Assembly: GCA_937872895.1 (NCBI GenBank) | Contig: CALMUP010000019.1 | Location: 62,001 to 126,000 of the forward strand | DNA length: 64,000 nt | Reading direction: 5' to 3' | Source of the DNA: an uncultured Verrucomicrobiota bacterium | Lineage (GTDB): Bacteria > Verrucomicrobiota > Kiritimatiellia > CAIVKH01 | In this document: piece by piece, positions 40,923-49,101 of the stretch | Layout: each line of letters opens with the position of its first letter | Position numbering within the stretch: the first letter of the stretch is position 1 | Notes under the pieces: model-generated | The model's input: the letters and a program-made list of their open reading frames with translations, nothing else | The model's database searches: none | What the model was told of the DNA's origin: nothing | Position numbers and translations under genes: made by a program

Positions 40923-43468
40923 CCTCGGCGGCTACCGCCGACGAGATAAGCACATGGAACTGGATCGGCCGGGCCACGGTCGAACGGATCGAGGCGCTCA
41001 GCTCCGGATACATTACCAGCCAGGTCGTAGAGGCGACCTGCCCGAGCGGCGTAGTGGTGTGGACGACCAACGAGGTTGTCCAGTCGACCGGGGCGAATAT
41101 CTACCTTTCCAGTCTGCCGCGGCTGCTCATTCCGGATCTCGCTTCAACCAGCCTTGTGGTGGTCGGGCAGCAAACCAGTGTCTGGACCAACGTGGTCGGA
41201 TCCGGCACGGCGACGGTGACCAACGTGGTGACGGAGGTCTATGACCTGTACGACCTGGACTATGTAAAAAGCACCAACGTGGTGGTGTTCTCCGGAACCT
41301 CCAACTGCGCCATGCAGGTGGTGACAGGGCGCTACGTTACCCTGCCGTTGCCGGAGCCGGGGCGGCGAGGCCTCGAGCTGCCGGTGGTGCGGTGGCTGGC
41401 GGACGCGCTGACTTTGTTAATCCCACAATATGTCGACATGGAGGCGGTCGCGGCCGGCGTGATGGAGCAACCTTTACCTCCGGCTCCTGGCGACTGGAGT
41501 TGGGTCAATTACACAAACCTTTTCGGAGAGGCCTTTTACGGGTGGGAGCTGCTCAGAACAAACTATCCTGCGGCGTTCCCGTCTCTAACCCAATCGCAGG
41601 TGTGGGAAAGAACGGGTATCGGAACCAGCGTCGTGTCGGTAACGGTGCTCGATCGCGGCACGAATTTCCCGAGGACGGTCACCAACTGGGTAAATGGTTG
41701 GGAGGTCGGGGCGCTACAACAACAGTTCGTCGCGGTCGTTTCGAACGTGCCGCGGTACACGGTGACGACGAACCGGCATTATCACTGGACGGGCTACGCG
41801 ACGACGGGAGCGGTGGTGACCTTGCGCCGGTTGCAGTCTATAGAAGACACGATCTACAACACCCCTTCTGTCTCCAACCGCCATATCACCGCGTTCGGGT
41901 TCGTGCCTGATGAACTTAATGGGCGCTGGGATTGGATGACCAATGGGTGGACGCGCGGCGACTACCTCATTGTGCCCGACACCAATGGGTATGACGCATC
42001 GTTCAATGGGCCTTGGGAGTATTTCGGCGATGACCCCTTTTTCCTCGACCTATTGTTCGATCAATGGTTCATCCGTCGTGGCGAAAGTAACCTGTTTAGT
42101 ATAGCCGACCATCAGGGATACCCGCGCGGATGTGTTGCGTCGTTGCAAGACGGCATGACTGGTGGAGTATTCGTCGCTTCGTCTTCGTGGATGTTAGATT
42201 CGACTTACGATTCGCTGGCCGTGTTGGGGGGCGGAAGCGGATGGATGCCTAGTATAGAGCCTGACCGTTACCAAACCTTCGTTGTGCTCGCGGGCAGTAG
42301 CAACCTGACGCAGGTGTGCGGTACGGTGACCAACAACCTGCGGCCGGCTGGCGTCTCGATCGATGTGACCATCGTTGGCAGAACTTCCAGCAACGATTCG
42401 TTTGGCAGAACGGTATTGGGCACGATTACCAACCAGGTCAGCTTGACCGCATTCGGTGAGATTGAGTTACCCGAACCTTTGTGGATGATCACAGCGCTTA
42501 CCGCACAAGTGGCGCAAGTGTCGGTGGGGGACATGGAGGTCCGGGTAGAGTCTCGAATAAACGACCGCCTTTATGGTCGCCCAGGCCGGTTGTATTCAGC
42601 AACGCTGATGTCGGAGATGACGGCGGTGCTCGATCAGCTAACCCACACGCAGCAGGAATCGGCGTTTTGGGAGGTGCGGCAGCCGGCGGAACCAGGAAGC
42701 TACGTCGACAACATCGAATCGTATTTGGCTTACAGCGATCCGGTCTGGCCTGCTTATGGTCCAGTCGTGGCCGATGAGCGTTATGGGTTGAGTGTAGAAT
42801 CTTGGATCTTTTACAACTCTGGCGACGTATCCCTGACGGGAGGCCGAACGGTTAATGGTGAGCGAACCGAGGATCTTCCATCTGAGTTCGCATCATATAC
42901 ACGATGGACGGAGATGCGGCCTGAGTCTGGAATTGCCGGTGGCCGATTTACGACGAACCTGAGCATGAAAGCAAGCCTGCACGTCCAGATTCATGACCGG
43001 GCTGGCTTTCAGGTAACGCATAGGCGCGGGTTCGCCTCGTCCACGTATTGGACCGGGGCAAGGTTCAATGGTATATTCTCACCTTACTTCTGTACTCCAG
43101 ATGTAGAGATTTTCTATGGTGAATCTTTCTTCGATCGGGTTTGGGAAGTCGGTGGAGCATTTCATCAGGGCTATCGGCACAGGCTTGGATTTTATTCTGA
43201 GGTCACAAAACCCCTAGGCGTTTCGGCGGTCGCGGGTCCGCTGGTTGATACAACAAGCTTTGTCCTCTCCACGGGATATGGTGTGGAGACAATCACGACC
43301 TCCGGCGGTTTTTCGTGGTCAGGGTCGGCGGTGTGTGACCTCGGCAACGCGAGCTGGGATCAGCGCGGTAGCCAAAAGTATTCTTTCGGGTTTAGCCGGT
43401 ACCCGATCTCCGGCGACCTGACGGCCCGGTGGTTGGTGGCGTGGGATTTTACCCCGCCGCCGCATTAA
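40877..43468 (+). CDS. Large exported protein at the right end of the prophage
   Basis: 863 residues from the ATG at 40877, which lies inside the upstream gene but gives a signal peptide (INTWFAWLFLTSAATADE). The mature protein is beta-rich, full of Thr/Asn/Val and Trp/Tyr (NVVTEVYDLYDLDYVKSTNV; RHYHWTGYATTGAVVTLRRL), like the exported proteins of Verrucomicrobiota. No domain recognised. As the last gene of the late arm it could be a receptor-binding or surface protein; its size and export make it notable. It ends 2 bp before the inner right-end site. Confidence 0.65.
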   Translation: MQRHCINTWFAWLFLTSAATADEISTWNWIGRATVERIEALSSGYITSQVVEATCPSGVVVWTTNEVVQSTGANIYLSSLPRLLIPDLASTSLVVVGQQTSVWTNVVGSGTATVTNVVTEVYDLYDLDYVKSTNVVVFSGTSNCAMQVVTGRYVTLPLPEPGRRGLELPVVRWLADALTLLIPQYVDMEAVAAGVMEQPLPPAPGDWSWVNYTNLFGEAFYGWELLRTNYPAAFPSLTQSQVWERTGIGTSVVSVTVLDRGTNFPRTVTNWVNGWEVGALQQQFVAVVSNVPRYTVTTNRHYHWTGYATTGAVVTLRRLQSIEDTIYNTPSVSNRHITAFGFVPDELNGRWDWMTNGWTRGDYLIVPDTNGYDASFNGPWEYFGDDPFFLDLLFDQWFIRRGESNLFSIADHQGYPRGCVASLQDGMTGGVFVASSSWMLDSTYDSLAVLGGGSGWMPSIEPDRYQTFVVLAGSSNLTQVCGTVTNNLRPAGVSIDVTIVGRTSSNDSFGRTVLGTITNQVSLTAFGEIELPEPLWMITALTAQVAQVSVGDMEVRVESRINDRLYGRPGRLYSATLMSEMTAVLDQLTHTQQESAFWEVRQPAEPGSYVDNIESYLAYSDPVWPAYGPVVADERYGLSVESWIFYNSGDVSLTGGRTVNGERTEDLPSEFASYTRWTEMRPESGIAGGRFTTNLSMKASLHVQIHDRAGFQVTHRRGFASSTYWTGARFNGIFSPYFCTPDVEIFYGESFFDRVWEVGGAFHQGYRHRLGFYSEVTKPLGVSAVAGPLVDTTSFVLSTGYGVETITTSGGFSWSGSAVCDLGNASWDQRGSQKYSFGFSRYPISGDLTARWLVAWDFTPPPH

Positions 43469-43470
43469 CC

Positions 43471-43513
43471 ACCCTTATCATCAGGTGGTTACGACCCTTA
43501 TCATGAATTATGC
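43471..43513 (-). repeat. Prophage right end: two inverted transposase-site-like repeats (R1, R2)
   Basis: TGATAAGGGT on the minus strand occurs at 43494-43503 (R1) and 43471-43480 (R2), 23 bp apart. R1 is followed outward, after three bases, by GCATAAT (43507-43513, minus strand), exactly as L1 is at the left end. Adjacent sites about 22 bp apart are also typical of Mu attR. Confidence 0.65.
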
Positions 43514-43576
43514 GTGGTTACCGCGGATCAGCGATTCCCCGACTCGGTGGCGGTTGCTGCGGCAGCTGCGGGGTTG

Positions 43577-44725
43577 TTATTCGATGGTAATGGTCACATC
43601 GCCGGGCCGGGAGGCGCGGGATGTTTGCTGGTCGGGCATGAGTCCGGGCGGGAGTGGCGGCAGGGTGGCAAAAGCGGGCATGCGGTTGCTGCGTTGAAAC
43701 GCGGCGAGGTCGTTGGCGAGGTCGGCCAGATCGAGGCGGACCAGTGCATCGGCGTCGAGCCGTTGATACCCGACAATGTGCGAGAAGGGTTGTCCCTCTA
43801 TCATCGCGGGGTTCCGCATCAAGGCGCGGTTGGGATACCTTGCCCCTGCGCCGGCGCGGGCCTCTTCGTTCCAGGCCATGAGTTGGCGCGAGGAGGTTCC
43901 ATCGGCCCACAGGTGCTCGGTGGGAATCAATTGGCGGGAAATACCGGCCTCTTCGCAGCTCCACTCCAGGCGGCTGACGGCATGCTGGAATACATCGCAG
44001 AATGCGTATTTGATGTCATAGGAGCGACCGACCAGCAGCCGGACCTTCACTTCATCGACCTGGCGTTCGCGCTCGACGAACTGATCGAGCACCAACTGTC
44101 CGTCAATCCACAACCGGGCCCCGTCATCGGATTGCAGGTAAAAGGTGTACTCACCGGAACGTGGCGGGACGATGCGGCCGGTCCAGATGATGGAGAACCG
44201 TTCATCCCGGATTTTCCCCGGCCATGGACTGGCGAGCTCCCATGCGTAATTCAACGTTTCATCAATACGCATGAAGGTCTCGCCGGTGAAGTCGATTCGG
44301 TTGAAGTAGGAACCCAGCAACCCGTTGCGGCGGGCCCGGTCGCCATAGCGCGACGTCAGAGAGCCGAGCGACTTCAAATCGGCACCGATGCCCTGGATGG
44401 TGAGCGGGGAAAGGTTGTCGAGCATGGACGGCAGGTTGTCCACGATCTCGGAGGGTGCGGCATCCGGAGGGTTGATGGCGGCCAGATCCTCGGCGGTCAG
44501 CGGTTCCGGAGCGAGGATTTCGTCCTCCGGCATGTCAACGGGATCAACCGGCATGATGTCGTCAAGCGTCAGGTCCAGCGGCTGCTCAAGGGTAAATCGC
44601 ACCTCATCCTGTCTCGGTTTGGGCGCAAACCCCAGCGAGTGCAGCAGCAGCCAGACCAGTCCGACATGCAACAGGACGGACAGGACCGGACCAAGGACAC
44701 GGTTCAGTTGACGGTAATGTTTCAT
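43577..44725 (-). CDS. TonB-like N-terminus fused to a PA14 domain
   Basis: 382 residues. A transmembrane anchor (VLGPVLSVLLHVGLVWLLLH) and an acidic, Pro-rich stretch (to about 100) resemble the start of TonB-type proteins. Residues about 135-260 form a PA14 domain (GLLGSYFNRIDFTGETFMRI; YTFYLQSDDGARLWIDG). No TonB C-terminal domain is present. It is the last gene of the minus-strand operon that begins with the haem transporter. PA14 domains bind glycans or proteins, so a periplasmic binding role is likely. Confidence 0.75.
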   Translation of the reverse strand: MKHYRQLNRVLGPVLSVLLHVGLVWLLLHSLGFAPKPRQDEVRFTLEQPLDLTLDDIMPVDPVDMPEDEILAPEPLTAEDLAAINPPDAAPSEIVDNLPSMLDNLSPLTIQGIGADLKSLGSLTSRYGDRARRNGLLGSYFNRIDFTGETFMRIDETLNYAWELASPWPGKIRDERFSIIWTGRIVPPRSGEYTFYLQSDDGARLWIDGQLVLDQFVERERQVDEVKVRLLVGRSYDIKYAFCDVFQHAVSRLEWSCEEAGISRQLIPTEHLWADGTSSRQLMAWNEEARAGAGARYPNRALMRNPAMIEGQPFSHIVGYQRLDADALVRLDLADLANDLAAFQRSNRMPAFATLPPLPPGLMPDQQTSRASRPGDVTITIE

Positions 44726-44752
44726 CGTTCCCTCATCATACCCCGCTGCGAA

Positions 44753-45604
44753 CTATTTGTCAGCGAGGAGATCGATCGCGTTCACTCTCCGGCCGAGGCG
44801 ATGATCGGGATCATCGGCCATGGCGGCGAGGTTGGACCAGCGGCGCATGTCGCGCAGGTCGGTTTCTCCGAGCAGTTCGACATGGCCGTCGAGGTGGGCG
44901 ACCACGGCGCGGCCTTCGTAACGGAAGTCGACGAAGCCATGGCGTGCCGGGGGCGCGTCGGGATCGAAGGGCGCGGAGGACCACAGGTTGCCGACGACGG
45001 CGGGAGCCTGGACCATGAAGTAGCCGGGCACGATTCGGCCCTTGTCGCCGAGCATACGCGCAGAGGCGAAGACGATCTGGCGCGAGGGGTTGACCGCTTG
45101 CTCGATCCGGGTGATGCAGAATGTACCGAAGCGGGCGAAATTGGCATCGGTCGGACGGATCCCCTGCCCGCTGTTGCCCGAGTCGTCACCGCCGACAAAG
45201 AAGGTGTTCATCCCGAACGAGGGCGACACGCTGACCGCGTAGGCTTCCGACGAGGCATCGGTCAGGTCGGCGGAAACCCGGGTCGCCCACATGATCTTCT
45301 TGTCGGTACCGCCGGCATAAGGCAGCAACCGCCACGGATAGCGGGCGCTGGCCGGGAAGGACAACATGCGGCCGTCCGGTCCGGATACCGGTTCGTTGCG
45401 GTAGCCGGGCAGGATCGCGCCGTCGTGATCGGCCGCGTAGTTGAACAGGCCGATCATCAGATTGCGGCCGCAGGCCTTCTCGCGGACCATCCGGCCCTTC
45501 TGGAGTGCGCCGGTGACGACCGGCACCAGCATGGCGGAAAGGATGCCGAGGATGGCGATGACGACGAGCAGTTCGATCAGGGTGAAAGCGCGGCGGTTGT
45601 TCAT
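44753..45604 (-). CDS. Prepilin-like protein (type II pseudopilin, H-X9-DG type)
   Basis: 283 residues. NNRRAFTLIELLVVIAILGI is a prepilin N-methylation signal. The C-terminal VVAHLDGHVELL is the H-X9-DG ending widely amplified in Planctomycetes and Verrucomicrobiota. Likely processed by a prepilin peptidase and assembled in or near a type II or IV machinery; such proteins exist in many copies per genome. It overlaps the upstream gene by 4 bp (ATGA). Confidence 0.8.
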   Translation of the reverse strand: MNNRRAFTLIELLVVIAILGILSAMLVPVVTGALQKGRMVREKACGRNLMIGLFNYAADHDGAILPGYRNEPVSGPDGRMLSFPASARYPWRLLPYAGGTDKKIMWATRVSADLTDASSEAYAVSVSPSFGMNTFFVGGDDSGNSGQGIRPTDANFARFGTFCITRIEQAVNPSRQIVFASARMLGDKGRIVPGYFMVQAPAVVGNLWSSAPFDPDAPPARHGFVDFRYEGRAVVAHLDGHVELLGETDLRDMRRWSNLAAMADDPDHRLGRRVNAIDLLADK

Positions 45605-47226
45605 GGCAGGCGGAGGCGGTGGAATTCGACGGGTTGGTTGGTGGTGGTGATGACGGTCTGGTAGCCGGTGTCGTTGGTGCGGGCCATGATGGTCAGCGGG
45701 GACCAGGCGGGCGCGAGCAGGTCGGTGGCGCGTTCGACGAGGGCGGGTGCGCTGGTGCTGGCCCAACGCACGACGCGGAGGTCGCCTGACTGTCCGGCGG
45801 CAAGTTCGGGACGCAGCCGGTAGGTGATGGTGAGGGCGGCGGCGGGATCGACCACCGATTCCTTCTGCGCCCAGACCGGGAACACGGCCGGGCCCATGAA
45901 GGTGGACGGGTGCAACGTGGCGATGACGAGGCCGAGGATGCCGTCGTCGAGCGCATCCTGCAGGTAGGATTGGATGAGCGGCTCGGATGCGTTCACGTCG
46001 AAGGTGAAGGTGGTCGGCAGCGGGATCGCGGCGCCGGGGGTGATGGGTGCAGTGCCGATGGCGAAGGGAGCGGGATCGAATCCGTTGGTGAAGGAGCCGT
46101 CGGGCGTGAGGCTGTTCGAGACATCGACGAGCGCGCCGGTGTGGAGGCCGACGGGAAAGACGGTGCGCACGTCGCGGAAGGTGACCGGCGGGAATCCGGC
46201 CTGGAAAGGACCGTTTTCACCGAACGAGGCAGGGGTGTTGGTGCCGCGCCAGCCGGCGCCGAAGAGTTCCATCGGGCGTCCGGGGTCGGCGTCAGCGGTG
46301 TGGAGGGCCTGGGTGGGATCCAGGTAGGAGGTCCATGCATCGAGGGTCGGATCGTACTCGGTCGCGCCGTCGGACATGGTGGCCTCGAACCGGCAGCTCA
46401 CAATCTGGTAGGCATCGGGGCCGAGGCCGGAAGGAATGGCGTTGGTGAGAACGAAGCCGAAATAGACCTGGGCATCGCGGTTGTCGAAGTCCGGATCGAT
46501 CGCCCCGAACGAGGAGGCGCTCGGTCGGCTGCCCAGCGGGTCGCTGCCGTTGAACGGATACATCCAGCGGTCGAAGTCGGGGCGGTTGGTCGCGGCGGTG
46601 TCCGCGCCGGAACCGGTGGTGTGGATGGCCGGGTTGTCGATGTCGAGCACGTAGGGTCCGGCAGTGTTGCCGAAGCCGGTCGGTGCATAGAGCAACACCT
46701 GGATGTTACCGACCGAAGCGAATACGCTGGTGAAACTTCCGGCACCGAAGGTGATGAAGCCGGGATTGGCGGGATCGATCGGCACGACGAGCCGGCCCCA
46801 CTCGCCCGAGGGCAGCAGGGTCATCGGCTCAATCGATGCTCCGGGACTGTTGGCGGGCGCGGCGATGCGCAGGCCGATCAACGCGGGCACGCCGAGGTGG
46901 TGGCGCACGTTGATGGAGAAGGCGGCCACGCCGGAGGTAAGCCAGTTGCCAACGAACGCGCCGCCGCTGGTGCCGAACGAGGAATGGCCACGGATGGCCA
47001 ACCGCGACGCGCCATCGGCCAGGCCGGTAAAAGTGACGTTGGTGTTGCGGGCATAGGCGTCGGCGGCGCCGCCGGGACCACCGGAGCTGACCCAGGTGAG
47101 CGGCGTCACCGAGTCGGTGATGCGCCAATTCGCGGTGTTCGACGCGAAGGTTTCGGTGAAGGTGGAGACGGCCAGGGCGGTAGATAAGGGAACGAAGGCA
47201 AAAGCAAGGACGAAGGTCTTGTTCAT
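45601..47226 (-). CDS. Exported beta-rich protein of the haem operon
   Basis: 541 residues with a signal peptide (TFVLAFAFVPLSTALA). The N-terminal 190 residues look like a jelly-roll binding domain (TETFASNTANWRI...). The C-terminal part ends with a TN-rich segment common in Verrucomicrobiota secreted proteins. It starts 19 bp after hmuS with a GGAG site, so it is in the same transcript. A role in haem or haem-protein capture is suggested by context only. Confidence 0.65.
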   Translation of the reverse strand: MNKTFVLAFAFVPLSTALAVSTFTETFASNTANWRITDSVTPLTWVSSGGPGGAADAYARNTNVTFTGLADGASRLAIRGHSSFGTSGGAFVGNWLTSGVAAFSINVRHHLGVPALIGLRIAAPANSPGASIEPMTLLPSGEWGRLVVPIDPANPGFITFGAGSFTSVFASVGNIQVLLYAPTGFGNTAGPYVLDIDNPAIHTTGSGADTAATNRPDFDRWMYPFNGSDPLGSRPSASSFGAIDPDFDNRDAQVYFGFVLTNAIPSGLGPDAYQIVSCRFEATMSDGATEYDPTLDAWTSYLDPTQALHTADADPGRPMELFGAGWRGTNTPASFGENGPFQAGFPPVTFRDVRTVFPVGLHTGALVDVSNSLTPDGSFTNGFDPAPFAIGTAPITPGAAIPLPTTFTFDVNASEPLIQSYLQDALDDGILGLVIATLHPSTFMGPAVFPVWAQKESVVDPAAALTITYRLRPELAAGQSGDLRVVRWASTSAPALVERATDLLAPAWSPLTIMARTNDTGYQTVITTTNQPVEFHRLRLP

Positions 47227-47245
47227 GGATGGGATCTCCGGGCGT

Positions 47246-48295
47246 TCAGGTGGTGACGGTTTTCACGAGGTCGCGCCAGGTTTGGAGTTCGGGCTTGCCG
47301 GGTTTGCGTTCACCGAAGAACAGGGCCAGTTCCTCGCCGCGGGCGTCGAAGAATTCGATCGAGGTGACGATGCCATCGAGGGTGGGTTTGCGCACCAGCC
47401 AGGCTTCCGCGACGAGTTCGGTGCGGATGTGCAGGTTGAATCCGGGGTCGAGGACGTTGAGCCACTGGTCCATGCGTTCGATGCGCTCGACGGGGCCGGT
47501 GTGGATCTGGAGGCAGCCGGGGTTGCCGACAAACACCATGATCGGGACCTTCAGTTCGGCGGCGCGGCGGAGCAGCGGTTCGATGACCATGGGAGACAGC
47601 CGGGTCGCGATGTCGTCGCCGACGAGGGCGTTGGCGTCGCGGCGGGTGAGGCCGAGGTCGCGGATCATCGGGAAGAAATCATGGGTGTCCTTCATGGCCT
47701 GCCAGCGGGTGCGCAGCATATCGCGGTCGGCGGCGGCTTTCGGCGCGGCCGGCGCGGCAACCGGCGGGGCGGCGGGAAAGTCGGGTGATTGGTCGGAACT
47801 CGTGAACCGGGTGACCAGGTCGCGGTAGGCTTCGCGGTTGCTGTCGGAGCGCAGGTAGATTTTATGCACGGCGTTCCCGTGGGCATCGAAGACCTGAAAG
47901 CTCGGGATCACCCGGCCGTGGCTGAGCTGTTCGACGGCGAAGAGATGTTGCCAGTGGCGCAGGAAAATGCGGAGGTCGACGTGGTGGTTCACCACCTGGG
48001 CCATGGTCGCACCAAAGAACGCGACATGATCGAACACACCGTCCTTCTCGTGTACGAAGGCCTCGTTGCGGGTCAGTATCATGACTTCGCCGAGGGCGGT
48101 CAGGGCGGGGATGAATTCGGTCCAGCGCGGATCGAGGCGAACGGATTCGGCGCCGCAGCCACCGGCGACGAGGGCGCCTTCGGACGAACCGAGCAGACGG
48201 GCGAGTTCACGCATCGGGGTGTGGGGTTTTTCCGCGCGCAGGGTTTCAAAACGCTGGCGCAGGGAGGCGGGTTCGGTGTGGATGGTTGCGGTCAT
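47246..48295 (-). CDS. hmuS: Haem-degrading or haem-trafficking protein, HemS/HmuS family
   Basis: 349 residues from the ATG at 48295 (ATGA overlap with hmuV). It has the two repeated halves of the family: VFDHVAFFGATMAQVVNHHV in the first, and GFNLHIRTELVAEAWLVRKP with SIEFFDARGEELALFFGERK in the second. These cytoplasmic proteins accept imported haem and release iron from it. Length matches the family. Confidence 0.85.
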   Translation of the reverse strand: MTATIHTEPASLRQRFETLRAEKPHTPMRELARLLGSSEGALVAGGCGAESVRLDPRWTEFIPALTALGEVMILTRNEAFVHEKDGVFDHVAFFGATMAQVVNHHVDLRIFLRHWQHLFAVEQLSHGRVIPSFQVFDAHGNAVHKIYLRSDSNREAYRDLVTRFTSSDQSPDFPAAPPVAAPAAPKAAADRDMLRTRWQAMKDTHDFFPMIRDLGLTRRDANALVGDDIATRLSPMVIEPLLRRAAELKVPIMVFVGNPGCLQIHTGPVERIERMDQWLNVLDPGFNLHIRTELVAEAWLVRKPTLDGIVTSIEFFDARGEELALFFGERKPGKPELQTWRDLVKTVTT

Positions 48296-49101
48296 GGTCT
48301 TGTCTCCGGTTCGGGTGGCAGGGCATCGGGAGTCGGCACGAACACCGGCCGTCCTCCTTCGGGGTTTACGCGGGTCAGGTCGATCAACAGGGCTTCGCGC
48401 AGCAGCGGGCAAGTCATCACCATCGCGACCGCGCCGACGGCGAGCAGCCTTCCGTCGCGCATCAGCATGACCTCGTCCGCGTAGGCGGCGGCGAGGTTGA
48501 CGTCGTGCAGCACCACCAGCACGGCGACGCCTTCGGCGGCGACCTCGCGGGCGATCTGCAGGATGCGTTGCTGGTGCACGAGGTCGAGGTGGGCGGTGGG
48601 TTCGTCGAGCAGCAGGATGCCCTGCCCGTTCCGGCGCGCCTCGTGCAACTGGGCCAGGGCGCGGGCGACATGCACGCGTTGGCGTTCGCCGCCGGACAAA
48701 GTGTCGATGCTGCGTTCGCCGAAACCGACGAGGCCCACCTGCTCCAACGCACGGGTGGCGATGGCCAGGTCGTGCGCATCGGGATGCCGGTTATGCGGCA
48801 GGCGACCAAGCAGGACCAGATCGATGGCGCGGAAGGCGAAGGGCGATGGCACGAATTGTGACACCACGGCGCGGCACCGGGCCAACTCGGCCACCGGACA
48901 GGTGGTCAGGCACCGTTCGCGCCAGCGGACGCGCCCGGCGTGGGGGCGCGCCTCACCGCTGAGCAGGCGCACCAGGCTGCTCTTGCCCGCCCCGTTCGCG
49001 CCGAGCAGGGCGGTCACCCGTCCGGGCGTGAAGGCATGGCACACGTCGCGGACGACGGCGCGGCCGCCGCGCTCATAGGTCACCTGGTCGAGGACCATCA
49101 T
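48292..49101 (-). CDS. hmuV: Haem ABC transporter ATPase
   Basis: 269 residues. Walker A GANGAGKSS, signature LSGGERQR, Walker B ILLLDEPTAHLD and the H-loop VLHDVNLA are all intact. It powers haem import together with HmuU. The ATG at 49101 overlaps the hmuU stop by 4 bp. Confidence 0.9.
   Translation of the reverse strand: MMVLDQVTYERGGRAVVRDVCHAFTPGRVTALLGANGAGKSSLVRLLSGEARPHAGRVRWRERCLTTCPVAELARCRAVVSQFVPSPFAFRAIDLVLLGRLPHNRHPDAHDLAIATRALEQVGLVGFGERSIDTLSGGERQRVHVARALAQLHEARRNGQGILLLDEPTAHLDLVHQQRILQIAREVAAEGVAVLVVLHDVNLAAAYADEVMLMRDGRLLAVGAVAMVMTCPLLREALLIDLTRVNPEGGRPVFVPTPDALPPEPETRP

Larger units (their letters stand above)
7241..43522. mobile_element. Complete Mu-type transposable prophage with divergent late arms
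   Basis: About 36.3 kb bounded by inverted terminal sequences (see the end-site entries). It encodes MuA- and MuB-like proteins, DUF3164, Mu gp29-like portal, gp27-like small terminase, MuF, gpG, gpI/Z-like protease-scaffold, capsid and gp36/gp37-like proteins. Unlike Mu, the early block lies inside the element: the terminase/portal arm runs left and the head/tail arm runs right. The exact ends are uncertain by about 10 bp. GCGG flanks both sides (7237-7240 and 43523-43526) and is a candidate target duplication, though Mu makes 5 bp and the fifth base differs. All core genes look intact. Confidence 0.85.

Noticed and set aside
7236-43530. Standard Mu ends with TG/CA termini and a 5-bp target duplication
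   Set aside because: Every TG near the left end and CA near the right end was checked; none gives matching 5-bp flanks. Only GCGG matches, so the exact ends are left open.
43514-45664. 716-codon plus-strand ORF over the PA14 and prepilin genes
   Set aside because: Composition typical of an antisense shadow; both minus-strand genes have recognisable domains.
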